In this document: positions 19,521 through 28,655 of the stretch, piece by piece
How the letters are laid out: the number at the start of each line of letters is the position of its first letter
How positions within the stretch are numbered: position 1 is the first letter of the stretch
Assembly (NCBI GenBank): GCA_963713085.1
Contig: CAVQKQ010000011.1
Coordinates: forward strand, 78,825 to 142,824
Reading direction: 5' to 3'
DNA: 64,000 bases
From: PFJX01 sp963713085
GTDB lineage: Bacteria > Pseudomonadota > Gammaproteobacteria > Burkholderiales > Thiobacillaceae
Notes under the pieces: generated by a model
What the model saw: the letters and a program-made list of their open reading frames with translations, nothing else
The model's database searches: none
Told to the model about the DNA's origin: nothing
Program-made: the position numbers and the translations under genes

Positions 19521-20813
19521 ATGAGCAAGAACGTGGTGGTGATCGGCACCCAGTGGGGTGATGAAGGCAAGGGCAAGATCGTCGACTGGTTGACTGACCG
19601 CTCCCAGGGCGTGGTGCGCTTCCAGGGCGGCCACAACGCCGGTCACACACTGGTGATCGACGGCAAGAAAACGGTGCTGCACCTGATCCCCTCCGGCATC
19701 CTGCGGGACGACGTGCGCTGCTTCATCGGCAACGGCGTGGTGGTCTCGCCCGAAGCACTGATGGAGGAAGTGGAAATGCTGGAGAAGAGCGGCATCGACG
19801 TGGCCGGCCGCCTGGTTGTCTCCGAGGCCTGTCCGCTGATCCTGCCTCATCACGTGGCCCTGGACCATGCACGGGAGGCAGCCAAGGGCGCCGGCAAGAT
19901 CGGCACCACCGGCCGCGGCATCGGCCCCGCCTACGAGGACAAGATCGCCCGCCGCGCCATCCGCATGCAGGACCTGTTCCACCGGGAGCGCTTCGCCGCC
20001 AAGCTGGGGGAGGTGCTGGACTACCACAACTACGTGCTCAAGCATTACTTCAAGTGGGAGACGGTGGATTTCCACCAGACCCTGGACCAGGCCATGGAGC
20101 TGGCCGAGCGGATCAAGCCCATGGTGGGCGACGTGCCGCGCCTGCTCTACGAGGCCAACAAGCGGGGCGAGAACCTGCTGTTCGAGGGTGCCCAGGGCAC
20201 CCTGCTGGACATCGACCACGGCACCTATCCGTTCGTCACCTCCAGCAACTGCACCGCCGGCGGCGCCTCCACCGGATCCGGCATGGGTCCGTCCGCAATG
20301 CATTACATCCTGGGTATCACCAAGGCCTACACCACCCGGGTCGGTTCCGGTCCCTTTCCCACCGAGCTGTTCGACGACAACGGCAAGTGGCTGGCGGAGA
20401 AGGGCCACGAGTTCGGCGCTACCACCGGCCGACCCCGGCGCTGCGGCTGGTTCGACGCCGCGGCCCTTAAACGCGCCATCCAGATTAACGGCGTGTCCGG
20501 CCTGTGCGTCACGAAGCTGGACGTGCTGGACGGCATGGACACGGTGCGCATCTGCACCGGCTATAAGCTGGAAGGCGAGGTGTGCGACATCCTGCCTGTG
20601 GGCTCCGAGATGCTGGCCGACTGCACCCCGGTCTACGAGGAATGGACTGGCTGGAAGGAGAGCACCGTAGGTGTGAAAAGCTTCGAGCAGCTGCCCGCCA
20701 ACGCCCAGAGCTACCTGAACCGCATGGAAGAACTGTGCGAAGTACCGGTGGACATCATCTCCACAGGTCCAGACCGGGAAGAGACCATCGTCCGCCGCCA
20801 CCCCTTCGACTGA
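19521..20813 (+). CDS. purA: Adenylosuccinate synthetase
   Basis: A GTP-dependent enzyme that converts IMP and aspartate to adenylosuccinate, the first step to AMP. The 430-aa protein has the N-terminal P-loop-like GTQWGDEGKGKIVDWL, the GHNAGHT motif, and the FEGAQGTLLDIDHGTYPFVT and TRVGSGPFPTE signatures. It closes the hfq-to-purA run. The next gene starts 43 bases later and belongs to a functionally separate transporter operon. Confidence 0.97.
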   Translation: MSKNVVVIGTQWGDEGKGKIVDWLTDRSQGVVRFQGGHNAGHTLVIDGKKTVLHLIPSGILRDDVRCFIGNGVVVSPEALMEEVEMLEKSGIDVAGRLVVSEACPLILPHHVALDHAREAAKGAGKIGTTGRGIGPAYEDKIARRAIRMQDLFHRERFAAKLGEVLDYHNYVLKHYFKWETVDFHQTLDQAMELAERIKPMVGDVPRLLYEANKRGENLLFEGAQGTLLDIDHGTYPFVTSSNCTAGGASTGSGMGPSAMHYILGITKAYTTRVGSGPFPTELFDDNGKWLAEKGHEFGATTGRPRRCGWFDAAALKRAIQINGVSGLCVTKLDVLDGMDTVRICTGYKLEGEVCDILPVGSEMLADCTPVYEEWTGWKESTVGVKSFEQLPANAQSYLNRMEELCEVPVDIISTGPDREETIVRRHPFD

Positions 20814-20856
20814 CCCCCCGGGAGGCGCTGCGGGAACGATCCGATCACCGGCCCCG

Positions 20857-23016
20857 ATGCGCCTCCTTGTCATACTGTTCCCGCTGGCGTTGCTCGCCAG
20901 CTGTTCCCAGCCCTTCAACAGCCCTTATCCGGATGACGCACCGGGCCGTGCCGTGCTGTATTCCGCATTCAGCGATCGCCCCAAGCACCTGGATCCGGCC
21001 CGGTCCTACAGTGAAAACGAGTACGTCTACCTCGGCAACATCTACGAGCCGCCCCTTCAGTATCACTTCCTGAAACGGCCCTACCAGCTGGAACCCCAGA
21101 CCACGCGGGGGATGCCCGAGGTGAGCTATTTCGATACCGCTGGCCGGCGGTTGCCGGCCGACTCGGCGCCGGACCGGATCGCCTATTCGGAATACGAGAT
21201 CCGGCTGCGCCCCGGCATCCGCTACCAGCCCCATCCCTGTTTCGCCAAGGATGCCGCCGGCAATCCGCGCTACGTGCCGATCCGGACGGATGAGCTGGCC
21301 GCCATCGACCGTTTCCAGGATTTCGCCGACAAGGGCACCCGGGAATTGACCGCCGCCGATTACGTCTACCAGATCCGACGTCTCGCCAGCCCCCGGATCC
21401 AGTCCCCCATCCTGGGGCTGATGGCGGATCACATCGTGGGTTTGGGGGATCTGGCCCGGACCCTGGGCCAGGCGGCCAGGACGGTGCCGAAGGACGCCTA
21501 TCTGGACCTGAACGCCTTTCCCTTCGCCGGTGCCTATGTGGTGGACCGCTACACTTACCGCATCCGCATCAAGGGCAAGTACCCCCAGTTCATGTACTGG
21601 CTGGCCATGCCCTTCTTCGCGCCGGTGCCGGAAGAGGCGGAACGCTTCTATCAGCAGCCAGGCATGGAGGAGAAGAACTTCACCCTGGACTGGCAGCCTG
21701 TGGGAAGCGGCGCCTTCTATCTGGCGGAGAACGATCCCAACCGTGTCATGCGCTTGCTGCGCAATCCCAACTACCACGACGACCATTACCCCAGCGAGGG
21801 GGACCCGGGCGACCGGGAAGCGGGCCTGCTGGCCGACGCGGGCAAGCGTCTGCCCATGGTGGACGAGGTGGTCTACACACTGGAAAAGGAGGATGTGCCC
21901 TACTGGAACAAATTTCTCCAGGGCTATTACGACGCCTCGGGGGTCAGTTCCGACAGTTTCGACCAGGCCATTCGCATCGGCGCCGACGGCCGGCCGGACC
22001 TGACTCCGGACATGCGGGAGCGGGGCATCCAGCTCTCCACGGCGGTGCGCGCCTCCAACTGGTATCTGGGCTTCAACATGCTGGATTCGGTGGTGGGCGG
22101 CTTGACGGATAAACACCGGAAACTGCGCCAGGCCCTGTCCATCGCCCTGGACTACGAGGAGTTCATTTCCATCTTCCTGAACGGCCGCGGCCTACCCGGC
22201 CAGGGGCCGCTGCCACCGGGCATCTTCGGCGAGCGGGACGGCGAGGCCGGCATCAATCCGGTGGTCTACCGCTGGGTTCGGGATGGGCATGGAGGGCATC
22301 CCCAGCGCCGTTCCCTGGCGGAGGCCAAGCACCTGCTGGCGGAGGCCGGCTATCCCGACGGGCGGGACGCCGCTACCGGCCAGCCCCTGACCCTCTATTT
22401 CGACACCATGGCCAGCGGTCCGGAAGCCAAGTCGCGACTGGATTGGTTCCGCAAGCAGTTCGCCCGGCTCAACATCCAGCTGGTGGTGCGGGCCACCGAT
22501 TACAACCGGTTCCAAGACAAGATGTTGAAGGGCAATGCCCAGATCTTCGAGTGGGGCTGGAACGCGGACTACCCGGACCCGGAGAACTTTTTGTTCCTGC
22601 TCTACGGCCCCAACAAGAAGGTGGCGACCAATGGCGAGAACGCCGCCAATTACGAGAACCCGGAATTCGACCGCCTGTTCGAAAAGATGAAGGACATGGA
22701 CAACGGTCCGACGCGCCAGGCGGTGATCGATCAGATGGTGGGGATCGTGCGGGTGGACGCCCCCTGGGTGTTCGCCTTCTACCCCAAGAGCTTCGGCCTG
22801 CGCCATGGCTGGGTCCTGAACGCCAAGCCCAACCTCATGGCCCAGAACCAGCTCAAGTACCGGCGTGTGGAGCCCGCCCTGCGCGACGCTTACCGGGCCA
22901 AATGGAACCGTCCGGTGCTCTGGCCCCTGTTCGTGACCCTTGGCGTGCTGGCAGCCGCCGTCTGGCCCGCCGTGGCCGCCTATCGCCGGCGGCAGAAGGC
23001 GACGGCCCATGCTTAA
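20857..23016 (+). CDS. Peptide ABC transporter substrate-binding lipoprotein (DppA/OppA-like) with C-terminal membrane helix
   Basis: A 719-aa solute-binding protein of the family 5 (peptide) type. The N-terminus is a lipoprotein signal (VILFPLALLASCSQPF, lipobox Cys at 15). Family features include LDPARSYSENEYVYLGNIYE and GWNADYPDPENFLFLLYG. Unusually, the C-terminus has a hydrophobic helix (about residues 686-706; LWPLFVTLGVLAAAVWP) followed by a basic tail (RRRQKATAHA), predicting a second membrane anchor. Permease genes follow directly, with an 8-base overlap. Substrate is unknown; a peptide is inferred from family. Confidence 0.85.
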   Translation: MRLLVILFPLALLASCSQPFNSPYPDDAPGRAVLYSAFSDRPKHLDPARSYSENEYVYLGNIYEPPLQYHFLKRPYQLEPQTTRGMPEVSYFDTAGRRLPADSAPDRIAYSEYEIRLRPGIRYQPHPCFAKDAAGNPRYVPIRTDELAAIDRFQDFADKGTRELTAADYVYQIRRLASPRIQSPILGLMADHIVGLGDLARTLGQAARTVPKDAYLDLNAFPFAGAYVVDRYTYRIRIKGKYPQFMYWLAMPFFAPVPEEAERFYQQPGMEEKNFTLDWQPVGSGAFYLAENDPNRVMRLLRNPNYHDDHYPSEGDPGDREAGLLADAGKRLPMVDEVVYTLEKEDVPYWNKFLQGYYDASGVSSDSFDQAIRIGADGRPDLTPDMRERGIQLSTAVRASNWYLGFNMLDSVVGGLTDKHRKLRQALSIALDYEEFISIFLNGRGLPGQGPLPPGIFGERDGEAGINPVVYRWVRDGHGGHPQRRSLAEAKHLLAEAGYPDGRDAATGQPLTLYFDTMASGPEAKSRLDWFRKQFARLNIQLVVRATDYNRFQDKMLKGNAQIFEWGWNADYPDPENFLFLLYGPNKKVATNGENAANYENPEFDRLFEKMKDMDNGPTRQAVIDQMVGIVRVDAPWVFAFYPKSFGLRHGWVLNAKPNLMAQNQLKYRRVEPALRDAYRAKWNRPVLWPLFVTLGVLAAAVWPAVAAYRRRQKATAHA

Positions 23017-23986
23017 CTACATTTTTCGCCGGGTGCTGTATGCCATCCCCATCCTGCTGGGGGTGAACCTGATCACCTTCTCCCTGTTCTTCCTGGTCAA
23101 CACCCCCGACGACATGGCGCGCATCCAGTTGGGAGCCAAGCATGTGACGCAGGAAGCAGTGCAGCGCTGGAAGACCGAGCACGGCTACGACAAGCCCCTG
23201 TTCCTCAATCCCAAGGCCGGCGGCACCGCCCGGGTCACCGACACCCTGTTCGTGGAGAAATCCCTGAAGCTGTTCGCCTTCAAATTCGGCGCCGCGGACG
23301 ACGGCCGTGACATCGCCCGGGAGATCGGCCACCGCATGGGGCCCAGCCTGTCCATCGCCCTGCCCACCTTCGTGTTGGGACTGTTCGTCTACATCAGCTT
23401 TGCCCTGCTTCTGGTGTTCTTCCGGGGGACACCCCTGGATACCGGCGGGGTGATCCTGAGCGTGGCCCTCATGTCCATTTCCGGCCTGTTCTACGTGATC
23501 GGTGGCCAGTACCTGATGGGCAAGGTCTGGCACTGGTTCCCCATCTCCGGCTTCCAGTACGGCCTGGACGGCTGGAAATTCCTGATCATGCCGGTGATCG
23601 TTGGCCTGGCCGCGGGCATCGGCGATTCCACCCGGTTCTACCGGGCTCTGTTCGTCGAGGAGATCGGCAAGGACTACGTGCGTACAGCCCGGGCCAAGGG
23701 CCTGTCCGAGCTGCGGGTGCTGTTCCGCCACGTCCTGGGCAACGCCATGATCCCCATCCTCACCGGGGTGGTGGTGGTGATCCCGCGCCTGTTCATGGGC
23801 AGCCTGATCATCGAGTCCTTCTTCGGCATTCCCGGCCTGGGCAGCTACACCATCGACGCCATCCAGGCCCAGGATTTCGCCATCGTCCGCTCCATGGTGT
23901 TCCTGGGATCCGTGCTCTACATCGTCGGCCTGGTGCTGACCGACATCTCCTACACCGTGGTGGACCCGAGGGTGCGCCTGGAATGA
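23009..23986 (+). CDS. Peptide ABC transporter permease (DppB/YejB-like)
   Basis: Inner-membrane permease of the BPD-transporter family. ATG 23009 (MLNYIFRRVLYAIPILLGVN) is chosen because it matches the family N-terminus. The 325-aa protein has about six membrane helices and an EAA-type loop (YVRTARAKGLSELRVLFRHVLGNA). A roughly 60-residue periplasmic insert after helix 1 (VTQEAVQRWKTEHGYDKPLF onward) is longer than usual. It overlaps the binding-protein gene by 8 bases and the next permease by 4 bases. Confidence 0.88.
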   Translation: MLNYIFRRVLYAIPILLGVNLITFSLFFLVNTPDDMARIQLGAKHVTQEAVQRWKTEHGYDKPLFLNPKAGGTARVTDTLFVEKSLKLFAFKFGAADDGRDIAREIGHRMGPSLSIALPTFVLGLFVYISFALLLVFFRGTPLDTGGVILSVALMSISGLFYVIGGQYLMGKVWHWFPISGFQYGLDGWKFLIMPVIVGLAAGIGDSTRFYRALFVEEIGKDYVRTARAKGLSELRVLFRHVLGNAMIPILTGVVVVIPRLFMGSLIIESFFGIPGLGSYTIDAIQAQDFAIVRSMVFLGSVLYIVGLVLTDISYTVVDPRVRLE

Positions 23987-25341
23987 TTTTCAAGCCCGTC
24001 CTCCTCTGGTCCGATGCCCTGGTGTTCCTGCTCCTGGCGGGGGTGGCCGCCCTGGTCTGGCTGGCCCGAAACCAGGAACACCTGCGCGATGCCTGGCGGC
24101 ATATGATGGGCGGCCGCCTGGGTTCCGCCAGCGTCGTGGTCCTGGCCGTCTATCTGGCCATCGGCCTGCTGGATTCCCTGCATTACCAGGAACGCCTGTC
24201 CGATCAGCCAGGCCGGGCGGCACAGTATGGCGGCGAGGTGCTGTCCGTCCTGGATACCTTGCTCGCGTCCCTGCGGAAAGATGAGGAAAAGACCTATTCG
24301 GCCCCCTTCGCCACCCACCTCTACGTCAAGGAGAGCATGCCGGGTCCGGATGGCCGCGAAGCCCGCGACTACCCACGCCTCAAGTTCGGCGGGGCCGATC
24401 TTGCCGATCCGGAGCGGGATTTCTGGCCGGATATTTTGAAATGGAGCGGGACGGGTCTGGGCGGTGGTTTGGCAGCTGGACTGCTGCTGGTCGCGGTACT
24501 GGGGAGATTTGGTGGGCGCCGACATTCCCATCGGGCACTGTTGTCCACGGTGATGGCGATCTCCCTCCTGATCGGACTCCTGATCGCCCTGGCGCCCCAT
24601 TACCACGTCCTGGGCACCGACAAGGTGGGCCAGGACGTGCTTTATCTCTCCCTCAAGAGCATCCGCACCGGTCTGCTGATCGGCACCCTCACTACCCTGG
24701 TGATGCTGCCTTTCGCCCTGGCTTTGGGGATTGCGGCGGGTTATTTCGGCGGACGGGTGGATGACCTGATCCAATACCTCTACACCACCCTCAACTCCAT
24801 CCCCGGGGTCCTGCTCATCGCCGCCGCAGTCCTGGTGGTCCAGGTACAGATCGAGGCCCATGCCGAGTTGTTCGATACTGCGGCAGCCCGCAGCGACGTG
24901 CGCCTGCTGGCGCTGTGCGCCATCCTGGGACTTACCGGCTGGACCGGCCTGGCTCGTCTGTTGCGGGCAGAGGCGCTGAAGCTGAGGGAACTGGAGTTCG
25001 TCCAGGCGGCCCGGGCCTTCGGCCTTACCCACACCCGCATCCTTGTTCGCCATCTGCTGCCCAACGTCATGCACCTGGTGCTGATCAGCGTGGTCATCGA
25101 TTTCTCAGGCCTGGTGCTGGCGGAGGCGGTGCTGTCCTACGTGGGGGTGGGCGTGGACCCGGCCATGAACAGCTTCGGCAACATGATCAACGGCGCGCGC
25201 CTGGAACTGGCACGGGAGCCGGTGGTGTGGTGGCAGCTGGCCGCCGCCTTCCTGTTCATGTTCGTGCTGGTCCTGGCCGCCAACCTGTTCGCCGATGCGT
25301 TGCGGGATGCCCTGGATCCGAAGCGGGGAGAACGGGCATGA
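23983..25341 (+). CDS. Peptide ABC transporter permease (DppC/YejE-like) with extended N-terminus
   Basis: The second permease, 452 aa against about 300 for a standard DppC. The C-terminal 250 residues are the conserved BPD domain (TDKVGQDVLYLSLKSIRTGL; EAA loop FVQAARAFGLTHTRILVRHL). The N-terminal 200 residues have three extra hydrophobic segments and a soluble stretch with YSAPFATHLYVKESMPGPDG. YejE-type permeases have a similar extension. It starts on an ATGA overlap with the first permease and ends on an ATGA overlap with the ATPase. Confidence 0.87.
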   Translation: MIFKPVLLWSDALVFLLLAGVAALVWLARNQEHLRDAWRHMMGGRLGSASVVVLAVYLAIGLLDSLHYQERLSDQPGRAAQYGGEVLSVLDTLLASLRKDEEKTYSAPFATHLYVKESMPGPDGREARDYPRLKFGGADLADPERDFWPDILKWSGTGLGGGLAAGLLLVAVLGRFGGRRHSHRALLSTVMAISLLIGLLIALAPHYHVLGTDKVGQDVLYLSLKSIRTGLLIGTLTTLVMLPFALALGIAAGYFGGRVDDLIQYLYTTLNSIPGVLLIAAAVLVVQVQIEAHAELFDTAAARSDVRLLALCAILGLTGWTGLARLLRAEALKLRELEFVQAARAFGLTHTRILVRHLLPNVMHLVLISVVIDFSGLVLAEAVLSYVGVGVDPAMNSFGNMINGARLELAREPVVWWQLAAAFLFMFVLVLAANLFADALRDALDPKRGERA

Positions 25342-27200
25342 AGCCCAACGGTCAGGGTCTGGAGGTCAAGGACCTGCGGGTGGAGATCGCCGCCGGCGAC
25401 CGGACGCTGGTGCCGGTGGATGGGGTCTCATTCCAGATCGGCCCGAAGGAATGCGTCGCCCTGCTGGGGGAGTCCGGTTGCGGCAAGTCCATGACCGCCC
25501 TGGCCCTGATGCGACTGTTGCCGGACGCCGGGCGTGTGGCAGGCGGCGATGTATTTCTGGCGGGCGAGGATCTGTTCGCCCTGCCGGAGCAGGCCATGGG
25601 CCGGGTGCGGGGCGGCCGCCTGGCCATGATCTTCCAGGAGCCCATGACCTCCCTCAATCCGGTGATGACCGTGGCCGAGCAGATCGGTGAGGCCCTGGCC
25701 GCCCATCGCGGCCTGGCCGGCGCGGCGGCCCGCGGCGAGGCGTTCAGTCTGATGGAGGCGGTGGGCCTGCCCGGCGACCGTCTCGACGCCTATCCCTTCC
25801 AGCTTTCCGGCGGCCAGCGCCAGCGCGCGCTGATCGCCACCATGCTTGCCGGGGAGCCGGATCTACTCATCGCCGACGAACCCACCACCGCCCTGGACGT
25901 CACCATCCAGGCCCAGATCCTGCGTCTGCTCAAGGATTTGCAGCGCGAGCGTGGCATGGGGCTGCTGCTCATCACCCACGATCTGGACGTGGCCCGGGAC
26001 ATGGCCGACCGGATGGCGGTGATGTACGCCGGCCAGATCGTGGAATGGGCCAGCCGGGACCAGCTCTATGGCGAACCCCGCCATCCCTATACGCGGAAAC
26101 TATTCGCCGTCCTGCCACGCCTGGAACGGCGGGGTGAACGTCTGGACAGCCTGCCCGGTCGGGTGCCGGCGCCGGATGCAAATATCCGGGGTTGCCGTTT
26201 TGCCGAGCGTTGCCCGGCGGTGTTCGAGCGTTGCCGGCAGGAAGTTCCGGCCTTCCATGAGGTGGCGCCGGGGCATTTCGCCCGCTGCCACTTGGCGGAG
26301 ACATCTTCATCGCCCGTTGGTGAGCGAAGGGACGTGAGCGGGGGAGAAACCCAAGTCATAAAGGTGGTTCATCCTTCGCCCCCGGCTACCGGGGAGCAGG
26401 CCGGACTCCCGATCCTGGCCGTCCAGGATCTGGCCGTCCATTTCCCGATCCGCAAGGGCTTGCTCAGGCATACCGTGGGCTACACCCGGGCGGTGGATGG
26501 CGTGAGCCTGGCGGTGGCGGCGGGCGAGACCCTGGCCCTGGTGGGCGAGTCGGGCTGCGGCAAGACCACCCTGGCCCGGGCCATCCTGCGTCTGATCGAA
26601 CCCACCCGCGGCACCGTGACGGTGGCCGGTGAGGCGCTGGCCGGCATGGCGGGAGAGGGCCTGCGGCGCAAGCGCGCCCAGATGCAGATCGTGTTCCAGG
26701 ACCCGTTTTCCTCCCTGAACCCGCGCATGCGGGTGGGGGCGATCCTGGAAGAGGGCATGGCCGCGCTGCTGCCGGAGCTGGATGTCGCAGCACGCCGGGC
26801 ACGGGCACTGGCGTTGCTGGACCAGGTGGGGCTGCCGGCGGACGCACTGGGACGCTATCCCCATGCCTTTTCCGGGGGGCAACGCCAGCGCATCGCCATC
26901 GCCCGCGCCCTGGCGGTGGAACCGAAGCTGTTGATCCTCGACGAGCCCACCAGCGCCCTGGACGTCTCGGTCCAGGCCCAGATCCTCAACCTGCTGGCGG
27001 ACCTGCAGCGTGCCCAGGGGCTGGCCTACCTGTTCATCACCCACAATCTATCGGTTGTGGGTTATCTGGCCCGTCGGGTGGCGGTCATGCAAGGTGGAAG
27101 GATCGTGGAGGAGGGGGCCACGGAGGCGCTGCTGACCCAGCCCCGCGAGGCCTACACCCGCCTACTGCTGGATTCAGTGCCGGGACGGGGCATGGCCTAG
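25338..27200 (+). CDS. Fused two-domain peptide ABC transporter ATPase (DppDF/YejF-like)
   Basis: A 620-aa protein with two ABC ATPase domains in one chain. Domain 1 (about residues 8-320) has GESGCGKS near 43, signature LSGGQRQR, and the oligopeptide C-terminal Cys motif GCRFAERCP. Domain 2 (about 360-615) has GESGCGKT near 403, signature FSGGQRQR and Walker B LLILDEPTSALD. The linker at about residues 321-358 (SSSPVGERRDVSGGET) is compositionally odd and looks like a translated intergenic repeat. It powers import with the two permeases just upstream. ATG 25338 is set by the ATGA overlap. Confidence 0.92.
   Translation: MKPNGQGLEVKDLRVEIAAGDRTLVPVDGVSFQIGPKECVALLGESGCGKSMTALALMRLLPDAGRVAGGDVFLAGEDLFALPEQAMGRVRGGRLAMIFQEPMTSLNPVMTVAEQIGEALAAHRGLAGAAARGEAFSLMEAVGLPGDRLDAYPFQLSGGQRQRALIATMLAGEPDLLIADEPTTALDVTIQAQILRLLKDLQRERGMGLLLITHDLDVARDMADRMAVMYAGQIVEWASRDQLYGEPRHPYTRKLFAVLPRLERRGERLDSLPGRVPAPDANIRGCRFAERCPAVFERCRQEVPAFHEVAPGHFARCHLAETSSSPVGERRDVSGGETQVIKVVHPSPPATGEQAGLPILAVQDLAVHFPIRKGLLRHTVGYTRAVDGVSLAVAAGETLALVGESGCGKTTLARAILRLIEPTRGTVTVAGEALAGMAGEGLRRKRAQMQIVFQDPFSSLNPRMRVGAILEEGMAALLPELDVAARRARALALLDQVGLPADALGRYPHAFSGGQRQRIAIARALAVEPKLLILDEPTSALDVSVQAQILNLLADLQRAQGLAYLFITHNLSVVGYLARRVAVMQGGRIVEEGATEALLTQPREAYTRLLLDSVPGRGMA
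26297..26412 (+). repeat. Repeat-like insert in the linker of the fused ATPase
   Basis: The 115-bp stretch joining the two ABC domains contains inverted elements: CCCCGG (26380-26385) with CCGGGG (26389-26394) around CTA, and GCGAAGG near 26325 with CCTTCGC near 26374. Its translation (VGERRDVSGGET, SPPATGEQAG) is of the type given by GC-rich intergenic repeats inserted in frame. No second copy was found in the window, so repeat status is inferred. Confidence 0.4.
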
Positions 27201-27217
27201 CCCGGCGCGGCCACGGC

Positions 27218-28540
27218 TCAGCCCGCGCTCTGGGGGATGGCCAGGATCGTGCCGGGCTTCAGGCGATCAGAGTTGTCGTTGAGGCGACGCAGATCGGACA
27301 GCTTGACGTTATAGCGCTTGGCCAGTCGCGAGAGGGTGTCGCCCGCTCGCACCGTGTGGTGCACGGTATGGGTATGCAAATGCTTTTCCGCCGAAGGGGT
27401 ACGCTTTTCGATGGCGGCGACCTTGGCGGCCGGCTTCACGTTGGGCACCAACAAGGTCTGGGTACGGGCGATCCTGCCCCGGTAAAGCTTGATGGGATTG
27501 TGTTCCTTGAGCCATGCCACGGTCACGCCGAATTCGGACGCGATGCGGCTGGCCAGCTCGCCCGAGCGGGCCGAATAGTTCTGCAAGCCCTTGACCGCGC
27601 CGGGCCGGTGCAGGTTGAACTGGAAGGTCTCCACCCGGTCCGCCGGCAACAGGAGTACGCCCTGGGTATCGGTGTAGATGACACGCCGCTGGAAGGCCGG
27701 GTTCAGGGCCAGGAAGTCATCCAGGTCCATCTCCGCCATGCGGGCCGCATTGCGCGCCTCCATGGGATGGTTGAGGGTGACCCGCATGAAATAGGGCTCG
27801 TTGGCGATGCTGTCCAGGGTCAGGCCGAAGCGCTCCGGATCCATCAGGATGTTGCGCACCGCGATCAGTTTCGGGACGTAATGGCGGGTTTCGGTGGGCA
27901 GCCTGATGCTGGCGTAGTCGTTGCCGTGGCTGCGGGACAGGGCCCGGGCGACGCAGCCTTCGCCGCAGTTGTAGGCGGCCAGGGCCAGTTCCCAATCGCC
28001 GAATTGCTTGTGGAGGTTGTCCAGATAGTCCAAGGCTGCCTGGGTGGCCTGGAGGATGTCGCGACGGCCGTCGTACCAAGCGTTCTGCTGCAGGCCGTAG
28101 ATCCTGCCGGTGGCGGGGATGAACTGCCAGATGCCCGAAGCTTTTTGCGGAGAGAGGGCCATGGGGTTGTAGGCCGACTCGATCATGGGCAGCAGGGCGA
28201 TCTCCATGGGCATGCCGCGCTTCTGCACCTCCTCGACGATGTGGTACAGGTAGGGTCTGCTGCGCTGGATGGCCCGTTCCAGATAGCTCAGATGATTGGC
28301 ATACCAATCTTCGTGGACGCGGGTCAGGTCCGGATCGGAATCGGGCAGGGTAAAACCGGCGCGAATCCTGGGCCAAAGGCTGGATTCCTTGGTTGAAGAC
28401 CTGTCATCCTGTACCGGTGATACCGATTCCAGTGCGTAGCTGATTTTGAGTTCCGGTGCGGCACTATCGGCGCCCAGCGCTTTATGGATGGGTCCGGCAA
28501 GGCTGGTAACACAGCAGAGAGTCGTGACGATTCTTTTCAT
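27218..28540 (-). CDS. mltD: Membrane-bound lytic murein transglycosylase D
   Basis: A periplasmic lytic transglycosylase that cleaves peptidoglycan to 1,6-anhydromuropeptides. The 440-aa protein has a Sec signal (VTTLCCVTSLAGPIHKALGA), an SLT domain (about residues 95-230) with the catalytic Glu in LLPMIESAYNP, and motifs ASGIWQFIPATGR and LALAAYNCGEG. It ends with a clear LysM domain (TVRAGDTLSRLAKRYNVKLS), with a degenerate LysM-like segment before it. No lipobox Cys is in the usual place, so it may be periplasmic rather than lipid-anchored. It is convergent with the peptide ABC operon. Confidence 0.9.
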   Translation of the reverse strand: MKRIVTTLCCVTSLAGPIHKALGADSAAPELKISYALESVSPVQDDRSSTKESSLWPRIRAGFTLPDSDPDLTRVHEDWYANHLSYLERAIQRSRPYLYHIVEEVQKRGMPMEIALLPMIESAYNPMALSPQKASGIWQFIPATGRIYGLQQNAWYDGRRDILQATQAALDYLDNLHKQFGDWELALAAYNCGEGCVARALSRSHGNDYASIRLPTETRHYVPKLIAVRNILMDPERFGLTLDSIANEPYFMRVTLNHPMEARNAARMAEMDLDDFLALNPAFQRRVIYTDTQGVLLLPADRVETFQFNLHRPGAVKGLQNYSARSGELASRIASEFGVTVAWLKEHNPIKLYRGRIARTQTLLVPNVKPAAKVAAIEKRTPSAEKHLHTHTVHHTVRAGDTLSRLAKRYNVKLSDLRRLNDNSDRLKPGTILAIPQSAG

Positions 28541-28655
28541 GAGCGGGGTGTTGCCAGAGGCTTAATACCATGTTCGGAAAAGAGATTTTAATGGCCCGGG
28601 TGCCGATGACCAAGCCAAAAATATTATTGCGGAATAATTACGACTGGCGCGCGGC

